Shown: positions 18,861 through 28,332, numbered from the stretch's first letter. The stretch: DNA of 64,000 nucleotides from Acidobacteriota bacterium (GCA_021778845.1 JAJYBU010000013.1:1-64000); one strand, 5' to 3'. Translations and numbers: made by a program. The notes: generated by a model not told the origin, from the sequence alone.

Positions 18861-19181
18861 TTATCTTCCTCTCCTATCGTGGCAGGAATGCAGATAGGCG
18901 ATCATATCTTTGAGTTCCGGCTTCTCCAGAATATTGGCGAAGGCAGGCATCTCCGCGCTTCTGGAGGTAATTTGCCGACGCATCCCGGCCTTTGACAGCC
19001 TTTGCCCTACGCCAGACAAGGCAGGCTCTCTCTTGCCACCAACACCCTGAATCGTGAGGCAGTGAAGACCGCCGCTTTCTGTGAAAATATTCGTGCCACA
19101 CTGTACCTTTATTTGTGCTTTTACGATCAACAAGATCGCAGAAGTGAGCATTAAAGCAAGCATAGTCAATCGTTGCTTCAT
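18861..19181 (-). CDS. small secreted cytochrome c-like protein with a degenerate heme motif
   Basis: A 106-residue protein with a hydrophobic N-terminal export segment. From residue 25 onward it reads like a single-heme class I cytochrome: NIFTESG, then GVGGKREPALSGVGQRLSK, SAEMPAFANIL with a plausible axial Met, and ELKDMIAYLHS. However, the place where CxxCH should be reads G38-L-H-C41-L42. The first Cys and the axial His are both lost and only the second Cys remains. Covalent heme attachment by the normal pathway is therefore unlikely. It overlaps the upstream TPR gene by ATGA and ends 3 bases before the CRTAC1 start, so it is translated as part of that operon. It may be a decaying cytochrome or one reused without heme; the rest of the frame is intact. 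Confidence 0.75.
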   Translation of the reverse strand: MKQRLTMLALMLTSAILLIVKAQIKVQCGTNIFTESGGLHCLTIQGVGGKREPALSGVGQRLSKAGMRRQITSRSAEMPAFANILEKPELKDMIAYLHSCHDRRGR

Positions 19182-19822
19182 CGGCCAGAAACTCCTGCAG
19201 TTACTGACGCCTGGCCAGTACGATCCGTGTGAGGATGCACGGGGATACTCTCTGATGTGATCTCTGGATGGGCGCGCAGAAACTTGAGAGCGCAGGTGCT
19301 GGCAGTAAGATCGTCTTTTTGATCTGCAGATGCGGCAGACTCTACGGTAGCCTTCGCCTTCATTTCGGGTCTGCGATAGATGATTGAATCAACGTAATGC
19401 GTGGCCAGATCATCGGGATCAATGGCTTGGAGCGTCTTGTATCCTGTGCGTGCCTGGCCATACTGGTGCTCCTGATAAAGCGAAAAACCGAGTCCATAAT
19501 GAGCATCCCGCGAGCGAGGGAACCTGGCTGTAACTTCCTGTAGATTCTTGCTCGCTGCATCAACGCGACCCTGGTTGTGTTCCTCCAGCGCTAGATAATA
19601 GAGCGCGCTCGACGGTAGAGAGGGCTTATTCGTCCCGAAGCGAAAGTTGTAATGTTCGGATACGTTCTTGAAGTACGCCGACTGCAGCTCCGTCGGATTC
19701 GTAGGGTTATCCCCTTGGAGACCTGCGTTGTATTGAGCTCGAAGAGGATATGCCAATGCGCCGAGCGCCAGCATACTGGAGATCGTGCGGAAGGCTCGCT
19801 TCAGGGAGATGGGAGATTGCAT
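19178..19822 (-). CDS. small secreted TPR-repeat protein
   Basis: About 214 residues. A signal peptide (MLALGALAYPLRAQ) is followed by three or four tetratricopeptide-like helical repeats (SSALYYLALEEHNQGRVDAA, DAHYGLGFSLYQEHQYGQAR, DDLATHYVDSIIYRRPEM). The tail after residue 165 is polar and low in structure. It opens a three-gene minus operon (TPR, cytochrome-like, CRTAC1), with an ATGA overlap to the next gene. The same TPR-with-CRTAC1 pairing is seen at 3619-6986 and 19911-23000, and as a single polypeptide at 34289. ATG 19822 is preferred to a TTG nine bases upstream; no strong ribosome-binding site is visible. Confidence 0.75.
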   Translation of the reverse strand: MQSPISLKRAFRTISSMLALGALAYPLRAQYNAGLQGDNPTNPTELQSAYFKNVSEHYNFRFGTNKPSLPSSALYYLALEEHNQGRVDAASKNLQEVTARFPRSRDAHYGLGFSLYQEHQYGQARTGYKTLQAIDPDDLATHYVDSIIYRRPEMKAKATVESAASADQKDDLTASTCALKFLRAHPEITSESIPVHPHTDRTGQASVTAGVSGR

Positions 19823-19910
19823 GGTCAGCAAATTCTAGTGAACCGAGAATGCGTCTATTTCAATCATGTGATTATGGAATCTATCGGATGTCGGAGATAC
19901 TGTATCCGCT

Positions 19911-21848
19911 CTAAAACTTCTCTCCCTTTCCCTCGGCCAGAGTAATGATTCGGTCCACTTGCGTCACAGAGAATCGCTCCTTCGCGCCACTAGGCCAGTG
20001 CACCTCCACAGCGTCAACCACGGTGCTATCGCCGAGCCCGAAGTGCACGCGAGGGTCGCTGGTAGATTCGTAGCTTCCGCCAGAGACAACATCGCCACGC
20101 TGTCGCATCTTGTCCGCTGTCAGATACACCGTGGCTCCAACGGCATCGCGTGGGCTCTTCGGACCGCCGACCAACTTGAACTCAACCCAATGGTTCTTGT
20201 CTGACGAGACATTTCGCAGCAGAGCAGGAACTCCATCAAGCGCGTTGATCACTACATCTAACTTGCCGTCATTGAACAGGTCTCCCACCGCCAATCCCCG
20301 CCCCACATAGGTCTTGGCGAGCGCTGTCCCTTCCACTGCGGGCATCAGTGTAAATTGCTTTCCGTCAACGTTATGAAACAGCAGCGGCCGTTGCGCCCAT
20401 GTCGTTCCCCATGGCATCTGATCGACAGCCGGGTACACATGACCATTGGCCACGATCAAGTCTTTCCAGCCGTCATTGTCGTAGTCGAAGAACGCGGCGC
20501 CCCAGCCAAGGAAGGGAATCGTTGGTTCGGCAATCCCTATTTGATAACTGATATCTGTAAAGTTCGCGTCTCCATCATTGCGATAAAGTGGGTTGTAATC
20601 ATCGGAGAAGGTCGTGTTGTAGATATCGATGAGTCCATTATTTCGGTAGTCGCCCGTAGCGATTCCCATCGATGCCGTCTCCCGCCCATTCTCGTTCAGT
20701 GCATAGCCCGAGGCATAGCTGTCATCCTCAAACGTCCCATCCCCTTTATTGAGATAGAGGTAGTTCGGTGTTGAATCGTTGGAAACCAGAAGGTCCTGTT
20801 TGCCATCGTTGTTTAGGTCGATAAAGACCGAAGACATCCCATAGTAGTGATTTTTGTCGGAGACGCCAGCCTTCTCGCTCACGTCCGTGAACGTCCCATC
20901 CCCATTGTTGTGGAACAGGTGATCCGGCTCCCCCTTCAGACCCCGGGGGCCGCACATCACATTCACTCCGCGAAACTGGCAGAAGCTGTAAGCGACTGCT
21001 TTGGATCCGGAAACAGGTGGATTGGCCAGGTCATAATGCACATAACCCGGCACAAAGAGGTCCAGACGCCCGTCGCCGTCGTAATCACCCCACGTACCCC
21101 CGGTCGACCAGTTGCCCAGCTCTACACCGGCCTTCTCGGCGACATCCGTAAACGTGCCGTCATGATTGTTGTGGTACAGCCGGTTTTTTCCAAAGTTGGA
21201 TACATAGATATCAGGCCAGCCATCATTATCGAAATCGGCAATCGCAACGCCGGTTCCCCAGCGGCCATTGGTCACTCCCGCTTGCTCTGCAACGTTGGTA
21301 AACGTGCCATCGTGATTGTTGTGGAACAGCGCAGCCTTAGGTGGTATAGCCTTTCCGGACAGGGCATCGTAGGTCGATCCATTTACCAGATAAATATCCA
21401 GCCATCCGTCGTTGTCATAGTCCAGCAGACCTACGCCGGATCCATTCGTTTCAATGATGAATTGCTTCTCCGGCGTTCCCATTACGTGTTTCCAGGTTGT
21501 AAGCTCTGCCTGGCGTGCGACGTCCTCGAACAACACAGGCCCTGTCTTCGTGAAGCCACCGGCCGTAATTGGCCTATGCTCAGCATCCAGTACCGCAGCG
21601 TGCGGCGCCCCCGTATTGGATCCTCCCATAGCCGTCACTTGCGCGCCTTCATTCGACGTATTGGCCTGCGAATCCGGTGCATGGGGCCCTGGTGCCGTCG
21701 ACTGGGCTCGGCCATACGTCACCGGCGATCCCAACGCGAGCCCTAGGGCTAATCCAAAGCAAAACCGTTGCACACCGGAATGTGTGCCTGCAGTCGAAAT
21801 CGAGAGCAGATGATTCCGGGACATGAAGAAATTCAGCGACAATTTCAT
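19911..21848 (-). CDS. secreted CRTAC1/ASPIC-UnbV family protein
   Basis: About 645 residues with a long signal region (CFGLALGLALGSPVTYGRAQ). A low-complexity linker leads to FTKTGPVLFEDVARQAEL and then a dense series of VCBS/FG-GAP repeats (LDYDNDGWLDIYL, HNNHDGTFTNV, GDYDGDGRLDLFV). A Cys pair lies at CQFRG and CGPRGLK, and the C-terminus is ASPIC/UnbV (RVHFGLGDSTVV, VHWPSGAKERF). GGGGGTGC before ATG 21848 supports this start. It is the intact, very similar counterpart of the amber-interrupted gene at 1568-3436. It is divergent from the TPR gene at 22011; the ~160 bp between them contain a weak AGTAAACAATTTC element but no clear promoter. Calcium-dependent extracellular binding is likely; the ligand is unknown. 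Confidence 0.87.
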   Translation of the reverse strand: MKLSLNFFMSRNHLLSISTAGTHSGVQRFCFGLALGLALGSPVTYGRAQSTAPGPHAPDSQANTSNEGAQVTAMGGSNTGAPHAAVLDAEHRPITAGGFTKTGPVLFEDVARQAELTTWKHVMGTPEKQFIIETNGSGVGLLDYDNDGWLDIYLVNGSTYDALSGKAIPPKAALFHNNHDGTFTNVAEQAGVTNGRWGTGVAIADFDNDGWPDIYVSNFGKNRLYHNNHDGTFTDVAEKAGVELGNWSTGGTWGDYDGDGRLDLFVPGYVHYDLANPPVSGSKAVAYSFCQFRGVNVMCGPRGLKGEPDHLFHNNGDGTFTDVSEKAGVSDKNHYYGMSSVFIDLNNDGKQDLLVSNDSTPNYLYLNKGDGTFEDDSYASGYALNENGRETASMGIATGDYRNNGLIDIYNTTFSDDYNPLYRNDGDANFTDISYQIGIAEPTIPFLGWGAAFFDYDNDGWKDLIVANGHVYPAVDQMPWGTTWAQRPLLFHNVDGKQFTLMPAVEGTALAKTYVGRGLAVGDLFNDGKLDVVINALDGVPALLRNVSSDKNHWVEFKLVGGPKSPRDAVGATVYLTADKMRQRGDVVSGGSYESTSDPRVHFGLGDSTVVDAVEVHWPSGAKERFSVTQVDRIITLAEGKGEKF

Positions 21849-22010
21849 GCACCCCCACTCGTCTCTAACCACGATATCCGGTTAAGTAAACAATTTCTAC
21901 ACGATTCCATTTGCTGACTTCTACCCCTCTATAATCCATCCTGACCGCTTGTAAACTCGGCGGACGGGCTTCATTCTCCGCCGTTGGAAACAATTAGGAG
22001 GACCGACCAT

Positions 22011-23000
22011 TTGAAACGCTTCACCACCATTGTTGGCATCCACTGCCGGTTCGGGTGCGCATCTGCGGCTATTGCGCTGGTCCTCGCCATGTGCTGTACG
22101 AGCCCTGTGCTTCCACAAGGCCTAGATGCTCCCTTACCCCAGGGACAGGCGAATGAAAGCGCACTGCAAGCGGCAAAGAAGCTCATGGATGCTGACCAGT
22201 TCACACAGGCGTCCGCGGCGCTGCGGCTTTTCCTCCAGACGGAGCAGCACTCGGCCACTGCTCACACCATGCTGGCCTACTGCTTGCTTCGCATGGATGA
22301 TCCGAAAAACTCCCTGGCGGAGTACACACGCGCGGCATCCATCGAGCGTCCCAGCGCAGTGGATCTACAGAATGTTGCCAAGGATTACGCCCTGTTAAGC
22401 GATCTCGCGGATGCCGATCACTGGATGATGCTCGCAGTGCAGATGAACCAGAGCGATCCCGAAGGGTGGTATGGCCTTGGCCGTATCCGATACTCGCAGC
22501 AACGCTTTCAGGATGCCGCGGACTGCTTCCAGCGTGCTCTGGTGCTATCTCCGCGAAGCGTTAAAGCGGAAAACAACCTGGGATTAGCCTACGAAGGGCT
22601 CAACCGTACTGCAGATGCAGCCGCTGCTTACCGAAAGGCCATCGCCTGGCAGCAAGACAGCCTGCACCCCAGCGAGCAGCCGTTGCTCAATCTCGGCATT
22701 GCGCTCTTGCATCAAGGGAAGTTGCCCGAAGCCGCGGATCTGTTAACTCGGGCCGCTGCGATTGCACCACGCGACCCAGCGATAAGGGAGCAACTCGGTC
22801 ATCTCTACCTGCAACTCAATCAGCTTGGGAACGCACAGCAACAGTTTGAGCAGGCCATTGCTTTGAGCCCGCAGAATCCAGCCCTGCATTTCCTTCTGGG
22901 AAGGGTTTACCGAGCGGAGGGCGAAGACCAAAAGGCCAAGGCTGAGTTCGCCCGTTCGGCTGCACTGAGCGGATATCATTCCACACCATCAGCAAACTAA
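22011..23000 (+). CDS. exported TPR-repeat protein (TTG start)
   Basis: About 329 residues. A start at TTG 22011 is chosen because AGGAGG (21996-22001) lies nine bases upstream; an in-frame TTG at 21984 would place this site inside the gene. The N-terminus is an export signal (AIALVLAMCCTSPVLPQG). The first Cys is not in a clean lipobox, so soluble periplasmic and lipoprotein forms are both possible. Six or more TPR units follow, with consensus-like GWYGLGRIRYSQQRFQDAADCFQRAL and LNLGIALLHQGKLPEAADL. No catalytic motif is visible. It is divergent from a CRTAC1 gene and upstream of a TonB receptor, so it is probably part of the same surface system. A hairpin at 23046-23065 follows. Confidence 0.82.
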   Translation: MKRFTTIVGIHCRFGCASAAIALVLAMCCTSPVLPQGLDAPLPQGQANESALQAAKKLMDADQFTQASAALRLFLQTEQHSATAHTMLAYCLLRMDDPKNSLAEYTRAASIERPSAVDLQNVAKDYALLSDLADADHWMMLAVQMNQSDPEGWYGLGRIRYSQQRFQDAADCFQRALVLSPRSVKAENNLGLAYEGLNRTADAAAAYRKAIAWQQDSLHPSEQPLLNLGIALLHQGKLPEAADLLTRAAAIAPRDPAIREQLGHLYLQLNQLGNAQQQFEQAIALSPQNPALHFLLGRVYRAEGEDQKAKAEFARSAALSGYHSTPSAN

Positions 23001-23045
23001 ATTAGCCTCTCGGCGCAGAGCATTTGACCTTCGATGCTTTCGGGA

Positions 23046-23065
23046 AAGCACCTCAGAGGAGGTGC
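23046..23065 (+). terminator. possible terminator hairpin after TPR gene
   Basis: AGCACCTC and GAGGTGCT form an 8-bp stem with a 4-nt loop 46 bases after the TPR stop. There is no T run, so termination is uncertain. The rest of the 356-bp gap to 23357 holds the promoter and operator of the next gene. Confidence 0.45.
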
Positions 23066-23123
23066 TCATGCCTAACCGCTCCACGTGATTGAGGGTAGGG
23101 TCAATCTTTAGGCTGAGTTTTCC

Positions 23124-23203
23124 TTGACAGAGCTCTTTCGCGTAAGATATGCTTCACCACGATTTCAAGAAGGGTATTTGGTCGTAATTGAGTAAACGCT
23201 TCC
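23124..23203 (+). promoter_or_regulatory. promoter and LacI-type element before second TonB receptor
   Basis: TTGACA (23124-23129), a 16-bp spacer and GATATG (23146-23151) match the promoter at 29506 (TTGACA, 16 bp, GATATC) closely. GAGTAAACGCTTCC follows, with the 12-bp imperfect palindrome at 23192-23203, sharing the GAGTAAACG half-site with the elements at 7165 and 29543. Confidence 0.6.
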
Positions 23204-23356
23204 CCGGTTAACTCAAGATCTGTTTCCTCGATGCCAGATGTTTTGTGTTCGAAGGACCGGTTTTTGCTTTCCACGGTTGTACACGTGGAGGCGTCCGGTT
23301 CCGGGTCGCAGAAGGCAGTATTCATTGCAATTCCGTATCACTTTCAGGAGCGCCTC

Positions 23357-26300
23357 ATGAAGAGTTTTGGAAAAATCTGTAGTCTGATGCTGGCAGTCGT
23401 CTTCGCACTGGCCTCAACCGCCTATGCGCAATCGACCCGTGGTGCCTTGGGCGGCACAATTGCCGACCCAACAGGGGCGGTCGTTCCTGGCGCCAAGATC
23501 CTCGTTGTGAACTCGGCGACGGGGGCGAAGAGCCAGACAGTGTCCACCTCTTCGGGCGACTACAAGTTCACTGAGCTTTCCGTAGGAGCCTACACGGTGA
23601 CTACTACCGCTCCCGGTTTTGCTTCGGCTGTCGATACCGGCGTGCAAGTAACAATTAACAGCACAACGGCGCTCAATATCACGCTCAAGGTCGGTACGGA
23701 ATCCGAGAATGTGACTGTCGACGCCAGCGGCCTGCGGCTTGAAACAGAGACTTCTGACATCGGTGGAACGGTCTCGAACAAGCAGATCGAAGACCTGCCG
23801 CTGTCACTGGCATCCGGTGTAGGCGGCCTGCGCTCGCCGGAAACATTCGTCTTCCTGTTGCCGGGTACGACGGGGCCAGGCACTGGTACCTCGGGAAATA
23901 CCGGCAACGGCGTGTTCTTCTCCCGGCTGAGTGGCGGGCAGGCCTACGGCGCTGAGGTTCTCCTCGACGGAGCCAGCATCCAGCGCAGTGAGAATGGGTC
24001 GTCGTTCGACGAAACCTCGCCTTCCATTGAGGCGCTGCAGGAGTTCAAAGTCACAACGTCCACGCCGTCGGCGGAATTTGGGCGTACAACTTCCGGCATT
24101 GAGAGCTTCACGGTGAAGTCCGGCACGAACGTGTATCACGGAACCGGGTACGCGATTATCAAGAACAGAGTGTTCGACGCGAACAGTTGGTTCAACGACG
24201 CCTACAAAGCCCAGAACTGCGTTGGCGTCCCTGAAGTTAATTGCGCCTACAGCAAGCCGCAGGACAGTAAGTACGACTACGGCGGAACATTCGGCGGACC
24301 GGTTCGCATTCCGTTCCTTTACAACGGCAAAGACCGTACCTTCTTCTTCTTCGCCTGGGAAAAGTATCAATTGCATCTTGGTCAGGTCATCGTCTCCACA
24401 GTGCCAACCGCGGCTGAGCGCACGGGCAACTTCAACGATATTCTCGGGGGGCCTGTCCCGGGCGGAACATCGGTGCCGGGAATCCCCTATAACGTCCTGG
24501 TCGATCCCTGCACCGGCCAACCGATCCTGTACAACCAGGTCTTTGACCCCACAACAGGCGTTCAAAGCAGTCCCGGAGTTTTCTGCCGTACGCCTTACCA
24601 GAATGACACGATTCCAAATACCAGCTTCAGTGCGGCGGCGCAAAAGTTGTTTGCGGGATTACCGCTTCCCAACCAGACCCCTTTGTCCACGGACGTATTT
24701 GGCTATACGGGCAACTATTCCTACGCAGCGGTCGCACCGAACACCAACACGACCTATACCATCCGCATCGATCAAAACTTCTCCGATAAGAGCAAAGTCT
24801 TTGCCACCTACAGCACGCGGCAAAACTACAAGTTGACGGCTGCTCCCGATTTTCCTGAGCCGTTCAATAACAGCGGCTTCATCCAGACCTTTACCACTCA
24901 CTACTCTCGTGCTGGATGGGACTATAGTTTTACACCCACGCTCTTGAACCACGTGAATCTCGGTTATAACCGCACCAACAGTGTGAATCTAGGTCAGACG
25001 CTGGGATCGTCGTTGACGGCGACTTCCGCGGGTGTTGCGAACGATCACTCGACCTTCTTCCCGGTCATCGTCTTTCCAAGCCCTGACGCACCTTCCTCCT
25101 GGGGCCAACAGCAAAATGGCGACAATATCGACAATGGTATTCGTGTCAATGACATCGTGAGCTGGGAGAAGGGCAGGAACAGCATCAAGGTCGGCGTGGA
25201 TGTCCGCTTCCAGCAATATTCCGTCATCAACTACAACCAGGACACGTTGAATTTTTACCGCGACCAGACGGCCGGCATGGGCAATGCCTGTTGTGGTTCC
25301 GGCAATCCGTTCGCCAGCTATCTATTGGGTGAAGTGGGCAACGGCTTCCAGTCTGTCTTCAATGATCGTCCTCGCTGGAACTCGCACTATGTCGCAGGTT
25401 TCTTTGAAGATGACATGAAATTTGGCAACAACCTTACCCTTAACCTTGGTGTGCGCTACGATGTCGATGCACCTCGCCACGAAGCTCGTAACAGGACCTC
25501 AGAACTGAGCCTTACGGCACCTGATGCTGCCGCGGGCGGGCTGCCTGGGGCACTTGTATTCGGTACAAATTGCAACTGCAACACGGCTTGGGCTGACACC
25601 TGGTACAAGGACGTCGCACCTCGCATCGGCTTCTCCTATGTGCTTCCGGGCACCAACAACAGACTCGTGCTCCGCGGCGGTGGGGCCATCATCTATGGCC
25701 CGCTCCAATACAACGACTTTGGCGGCGCCATGTCCTTCGGTTTCAACCAGTCTCGTGACTTCTTTCTGGGTCAGACAGCGACTACCGGCGGAGCCTTTAC
25801 TCCCGCCTTTCGCCTGGACGCTACTTCTGCCGCGGATCCCACTAACTCCAGCATCGGTTTTCCAAGCGTTAGTTACGCCCCCAGCACAGATCCGACCCAA
25901 CTGACCGCTCCCAACGGACCGGGCAGCTTCGACGCCGTGGGCGGCGAGGTGATCCTACCCAAGGACGGCAGGCCTTCGATGACCAGCAACTGGAGCCTTC
26001 AGCTTCAGGATCAGTTGGCGCAGGATCTGATCTTGAGCATCGGGTATATCGGTCAGGCAGCGCAGAATCTGCGCAGCGGAGACCTTTCAAACATCAATAA
26101 TATTGATCCCAAGTATTTCAGCATGGGCGATCACCTGAACAACTCTTCCTACTTCATTCCGCTCGGAGGTTCGAACTCTGGTGTGAATGCTCCCTATACA
26201 AGCTTCGAGGGCGAAGTTGGACAGGCGCTGCGACCCTTCCCTCAGTACGACTACATTCAGGGGGATTGCTGCCTGGAGAATCTCGGTCACTCCACCTATG

Positions 26301-27220
26301 AAGCAATGGTCGTGTCCCTGGAGCGGCGATTCCGTCAGGGCTTCAATCTGCAAGCCTCCTATACCTGGTCCAAGGCGATCACCGATGCGGACTCCACCAT
26401 TCCGTTCAGCTATGTGTCTGGTAATCAGTTGGAACAGGGACAGGGCTCAGGCAACTTGAAGCTGGATAAGGCGGTCAGTGCGCAGAATACTCCACAACAG
26501 TTCTCTCTGAGTTATCTGTATGAGCTGCCTTTCGGCAAAGGACGAAGGTTCTTGAACAACAGCAGTATGCTCGATCTCTTGATCGGAGGATGGCAGGTGG
26601 GAGCGATTCAACGCTACCAGAGTGGTCAACCTATTGGCTTCGGCTGCGCTTCCGGAATTCCCTATTATCAAAATTGCATGACCTATGATGCAGGGCCTGC
26701 CTCCAACGGCGGTAGATCCTTCGCTAGCGCTGCCTACAAGAAAAACAAAAATGGCCCCAGCGTCTTCAACGGAGAATCATGGTTCAAGCCAGCCTATCGG
26801 GTTGCTGGAACCAATGGCCCCACCGATCCTGGTGTGTCCATGGAGAATGCAGCCTTTGTTGATCAAAACCGCGAGGGTCCTGGCTGGGCACGGCCTTACA
26901 CGCTGGATTGCGGCAACCAGTCAGTAGGGAATTTCTGCTCTTCAGCGCCCTTCCACTTTGGCAATCTTCCCCGTGAGACGGAGGCAGTAACAGGCCCCCG
27001 TTACAACGCAGAAGACGTAAGTCTCATCAAGAACTTCGCTCTTCCGAAGAAGTTGAGTTTCCAACTGAAGCTTGAGGCCTTTGATGTTCTCAATCGGCAT
27101 CGCATGGCCCTGCCCGATTTCCAGCCCGGCGATTCGTCGGAGAAGACGGGATTCGGAATTCCCACTGGCACGGATTACGGTCCAAGAAACATGCAGGTCA
27201 CTGGGAGGATCAACTTCTAG
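23357..27220 (+). CDS. Oar-like TonB-dependent receptor with carboxypeptidase-regulatory-like domain
   Basis: A 1287-residue outer-membrane receptor. The signal peptide ends at STAYAQ (about residue 23), followed by a carboxypeptidase-regulatory-like domain (GGTIADPTGAVVPGAKILVV, GDYKFTELSVGAYTVT), a plug-like region (AYGAEVLLDGASIQRSENG, SGIESFTVKSGTNVYHGTG) and a long barrel ending in VTGRINF. Extracellular loops contain Cys pairs (CVGVPEVNC, NACCGSG, CNCN), suggesting disulfides. CAGGAG six bases before ATG 23357 supports this start rather than an upstream extension of 42 codons. Two TPR genes and an arabinan-type GH43 follow, so it probably imports arabino-oligosaccharides or a related pectic ligand (inference). 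A very strong terminator ends the gene. Confidence 0.92.
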   Translation: MKSFGKICSLMLAVVFALASTAYAQSTRGALGGTIADPTGAVVPGAKILVVNSATGAKSQTVSTSSGDYKFTELSVGAYTVTTTAPGFASAVDTGVQVTINSTTALNITLKVGTESENVTVDASGLRLETETSDIGGTVSNKQIEDLPLSLASGVGGLRSPETFVFLLPGTTGPGTGTSGNTGNGVFFSRLSGGQAYGAEVLLDGASIQRSENGSSFDETSPSIEALQEFKVTTSTPSAEFGRTTSGIESFTVKSGTNVYHGTGYAIIKNRVFDANSWFNDAYKAQNCVGVPEVNCAYSKPQDSKYDYGGTFGGPVRIPFLYNGKDRTFFFFAWEKYQLHLGQVIVSTVPTAAERTGNFNDILGGPVPGGTSVPGIPYNVLVDPCTGQPILYNQVFDPTTGVQSSPGVFCRTPYQNDTIPNTSFSAAAQKLFAGLPLPNQTPLSTDVFGYTGNYSYAAVAPNTNTTYTIRIDQNFSDKSKVFATYSTRQNYKLTAAPDFPEPFNNSGFIQTFTTHYSRAGWDYSFTPTLLNHVNLGYNRTNSVNLGQTLGSSLTATSAGVANDHSTFFPVIVFPSPDAPSSWGQQQNGDNIDNGIRVNDIVSWEKGRNSIKVGVDVRFQQYSVINYNQDTLNFYRDQTAGMGNACCGSGNPFASYLLGEVGNGFQSVFNDRPRWNSHYVAGFFEDDMKFGNNLTLNLGVRYDVDAPRHEARNRTSELSLTAPDAAAGGLPGALVFGTNCNCNTAWADTWYKDVAPRIGFSYVLPGTNNRLVLRGGGAIIYGPLQYNDFGGAMSFGFNQSRDFFLGQTATTGGAFTPAFRLDATSAADPTNSSIGFPSVSYAPSTDPTQLTAPNGPGSFDAVGGEVILPKDGRPSMTSNWSLQLQDQLAQDLILSIGYIGQAAQNLRSGDLSNINNIDPKYFSMGDHLNNSSYFIPLGGSNSGVNAPYTSFEGEVGQALRPFPQYDYIQGDCCLENLGHSTYEAMVVSLERRFRQGFNLQASYTWSKAITDADSTIPFSYVSGNQLEQGQGSGNLKLDKAVSAQNTPQQFSLSYLYELPFGKGRRFLNNSSMLDLLIGGWQVGAIQRYQSGQPIGFGCASGIPYYQNCMTYDAGPASNGGRSFASAAYKKNKNGPSVFNGESWFKPAYRVAGTNGPTDPGVSMENAAFVDQNREGPGWARPYTLDCGNQSVGNFCSSAPFHFGNLPRETEAVTGPRYNAEDVSLIKNFALPKKLSFQLKLEAFDVLNRHRMALPDFQPGDSSEKTGFGIPTGTDYGPRNMQVTGRINF

Positions 27221-27245
27221 CTATCTGTAAGGGCCTTCTTTCCTG

Positions 27246-27285
27246 AACAACGAAAGGCCAAGCGCAAGCTTGGCCTTTCGTTGTT
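27246..27285 (+). terminator. strong terminator hairpin after second TonB receptor
   Basis: AACAACGAAAGGCCAAG (27246-27262) and its exact complement at 27269-27285 make a perfect 17-bp stem with a 6-nt loop. It reaches into the 5' end of the next open frame, so that gene's start must lie inside or after it. Confidence 0.85.
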
Positions 27286-27296
27286 CCAACGCTTCA

Positions 27297-28304
27297 TTGG
27301 GTTGCCCTCGGAATGCAGGCATCGTTAGAATCGGACTCGCAGGTGCTATTTTGCTTGGAACTTTATTCTTGATTGCAGTGGTCGCAAGCGGTCAGTCCGC
27401 GCAAACCTTGCCACTACAGGATCGCCTGGCAGAAGCCCAACGGTTGCAAACTGCTGGAGACTTCGGCCAGGCCTGCGACCTCTACGAACAAATCCTCCAG
27501 ATCGATCCTTCCGACGGCGTTGCAAGGGAAGGCATGTCCACAAGCACGGAGCATCTTGCTCTAAGTGCCCGGGCTGTCGGCAACATGGATGAAGCTCTCG
27601 AAGACCTATTGCGTGCGAAAAAAGTCGAGCCGAACGACGCCCGCGTGCTCTACGATCTCGGCATCCTCGAAGATGAGATGCATCTATTTAAAGACGCCGA
27701 TAAAGTGCTCGATCAACTAGTGGCGGTCGAGCCGAACGAGCCTAATGTCCTCTACGCCCGAGCCCGCGTCAAGCTGGATCTGGGGCAACTCGAAGTTGCA
27801 CAACAAGACATGCAGGCCTATCTAAAAGCTCGCCCACTGGACGCCTCAGCACACTATGGATTGGGACGGATCTATCTCCAGGGTTTGCAATTCGATAAGG
27901 CTCACGCGGAATTTCAGCAGTCCATCACAATCCAACCACAACAGACCGAAGCGTATTATCAACTTGGCCAGACTGATCTTGACCAGAACAACTACCCCGA
28001 CGCCATCAAACTCTTTCAGAAAACCCTTGAGCGCGCTCCGCAACACGGCGGTGCACTCGCAGGACTGGGCATAGCTTACTTCAAACTTAAGCAGTACAAC
28101 AACGCCGATCTGTGGCTGACCAAAGCAATCCAGGTCGCACCGGACTATCAACCCGCCCATTACTATCTAGGGCTAACTCTCGCTCGCCTCAACAAGGCTG
28201 ATGAGTCAACGCGCGAACTACAAACGGCTGCTGCGCTAGCGGATAAAGATAATAAGCAATCAGCGTCCGGCCTGCAGATAATAAGCCCAGGGGACCATCC
28301 TTGA
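27297..28304 (+). CDS. exported TPR-repeat protein, start uncertain
   Basis: About 335 residues, with an N-terminal transmembrane or signal segment (LAGAILLGTLFLIAVVASG) and then eight or so TPR units (ARVLYDLGILEDEMHLFKDA, SAHYGLGRIYLQGLQFDKAH, EAYYQLGQTDLDQNNYPDAI). No ATG precedes the signal segment in this frame. The nearest in-frame codons are TTG at 27270, which lies inside the terminator stem, and TTG at 27297, which was chosen. No ribosome-binding site is obvious, so the gene may be read by terminator readthrough or from an unseen promoter. It ends 28 bases before another TPR gene and the two are probably co-expressed. A role as a periplasmic partner of the TonB receptor is inferred from position. 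Confidence 0.75.
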   Translation: MGCPRNAGIVRIGLAGAILLGTLFLIAVVASGQSAQTLPLQDRLAEAQRLQTAGDFGQACDLYEQILQIDPSDGVAREGMSTSTEHLALSARAVGNMDEALEDLLRAKKVEPNDARVLYDLGILEDEMHLFKDADKVLDQLVAVEPNEPNVLYARARVKLDLGQLEVAQQDMQAYLKARPLDASAHYGLGRIYLQGLQFDKAHAEFQQSITIQPQQTEAYYQLGQTDLDQNNYPDAIKLFQKTLERAPQHGGALAGLGIAYFKLKQYNNADLWLTKAIQVAPDYQPAHYYLGLTLARLNKADESTRELQTAAALADKDNKQSASGLQIISPGDHP

Positions 28305-28332
28305 TTCTTCCACTGCTCGAGGCTTGTACAAC

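Noticed and set aside
17718-18995. 425-codon plus-strand frame
   Set aside because: It is antisense to a CRTAC1 gene, with the same repeated Ile/Val/His composition as other mirrors of VCBS repeats.
21881-21900. AGTAAACAATTTC as a further LacI-type operator between CRTAC1 and TPR genes
   Set aside because: Only one half-site matches and no TTGACA promoter is placed correctly; kept as a remark, not a feature.
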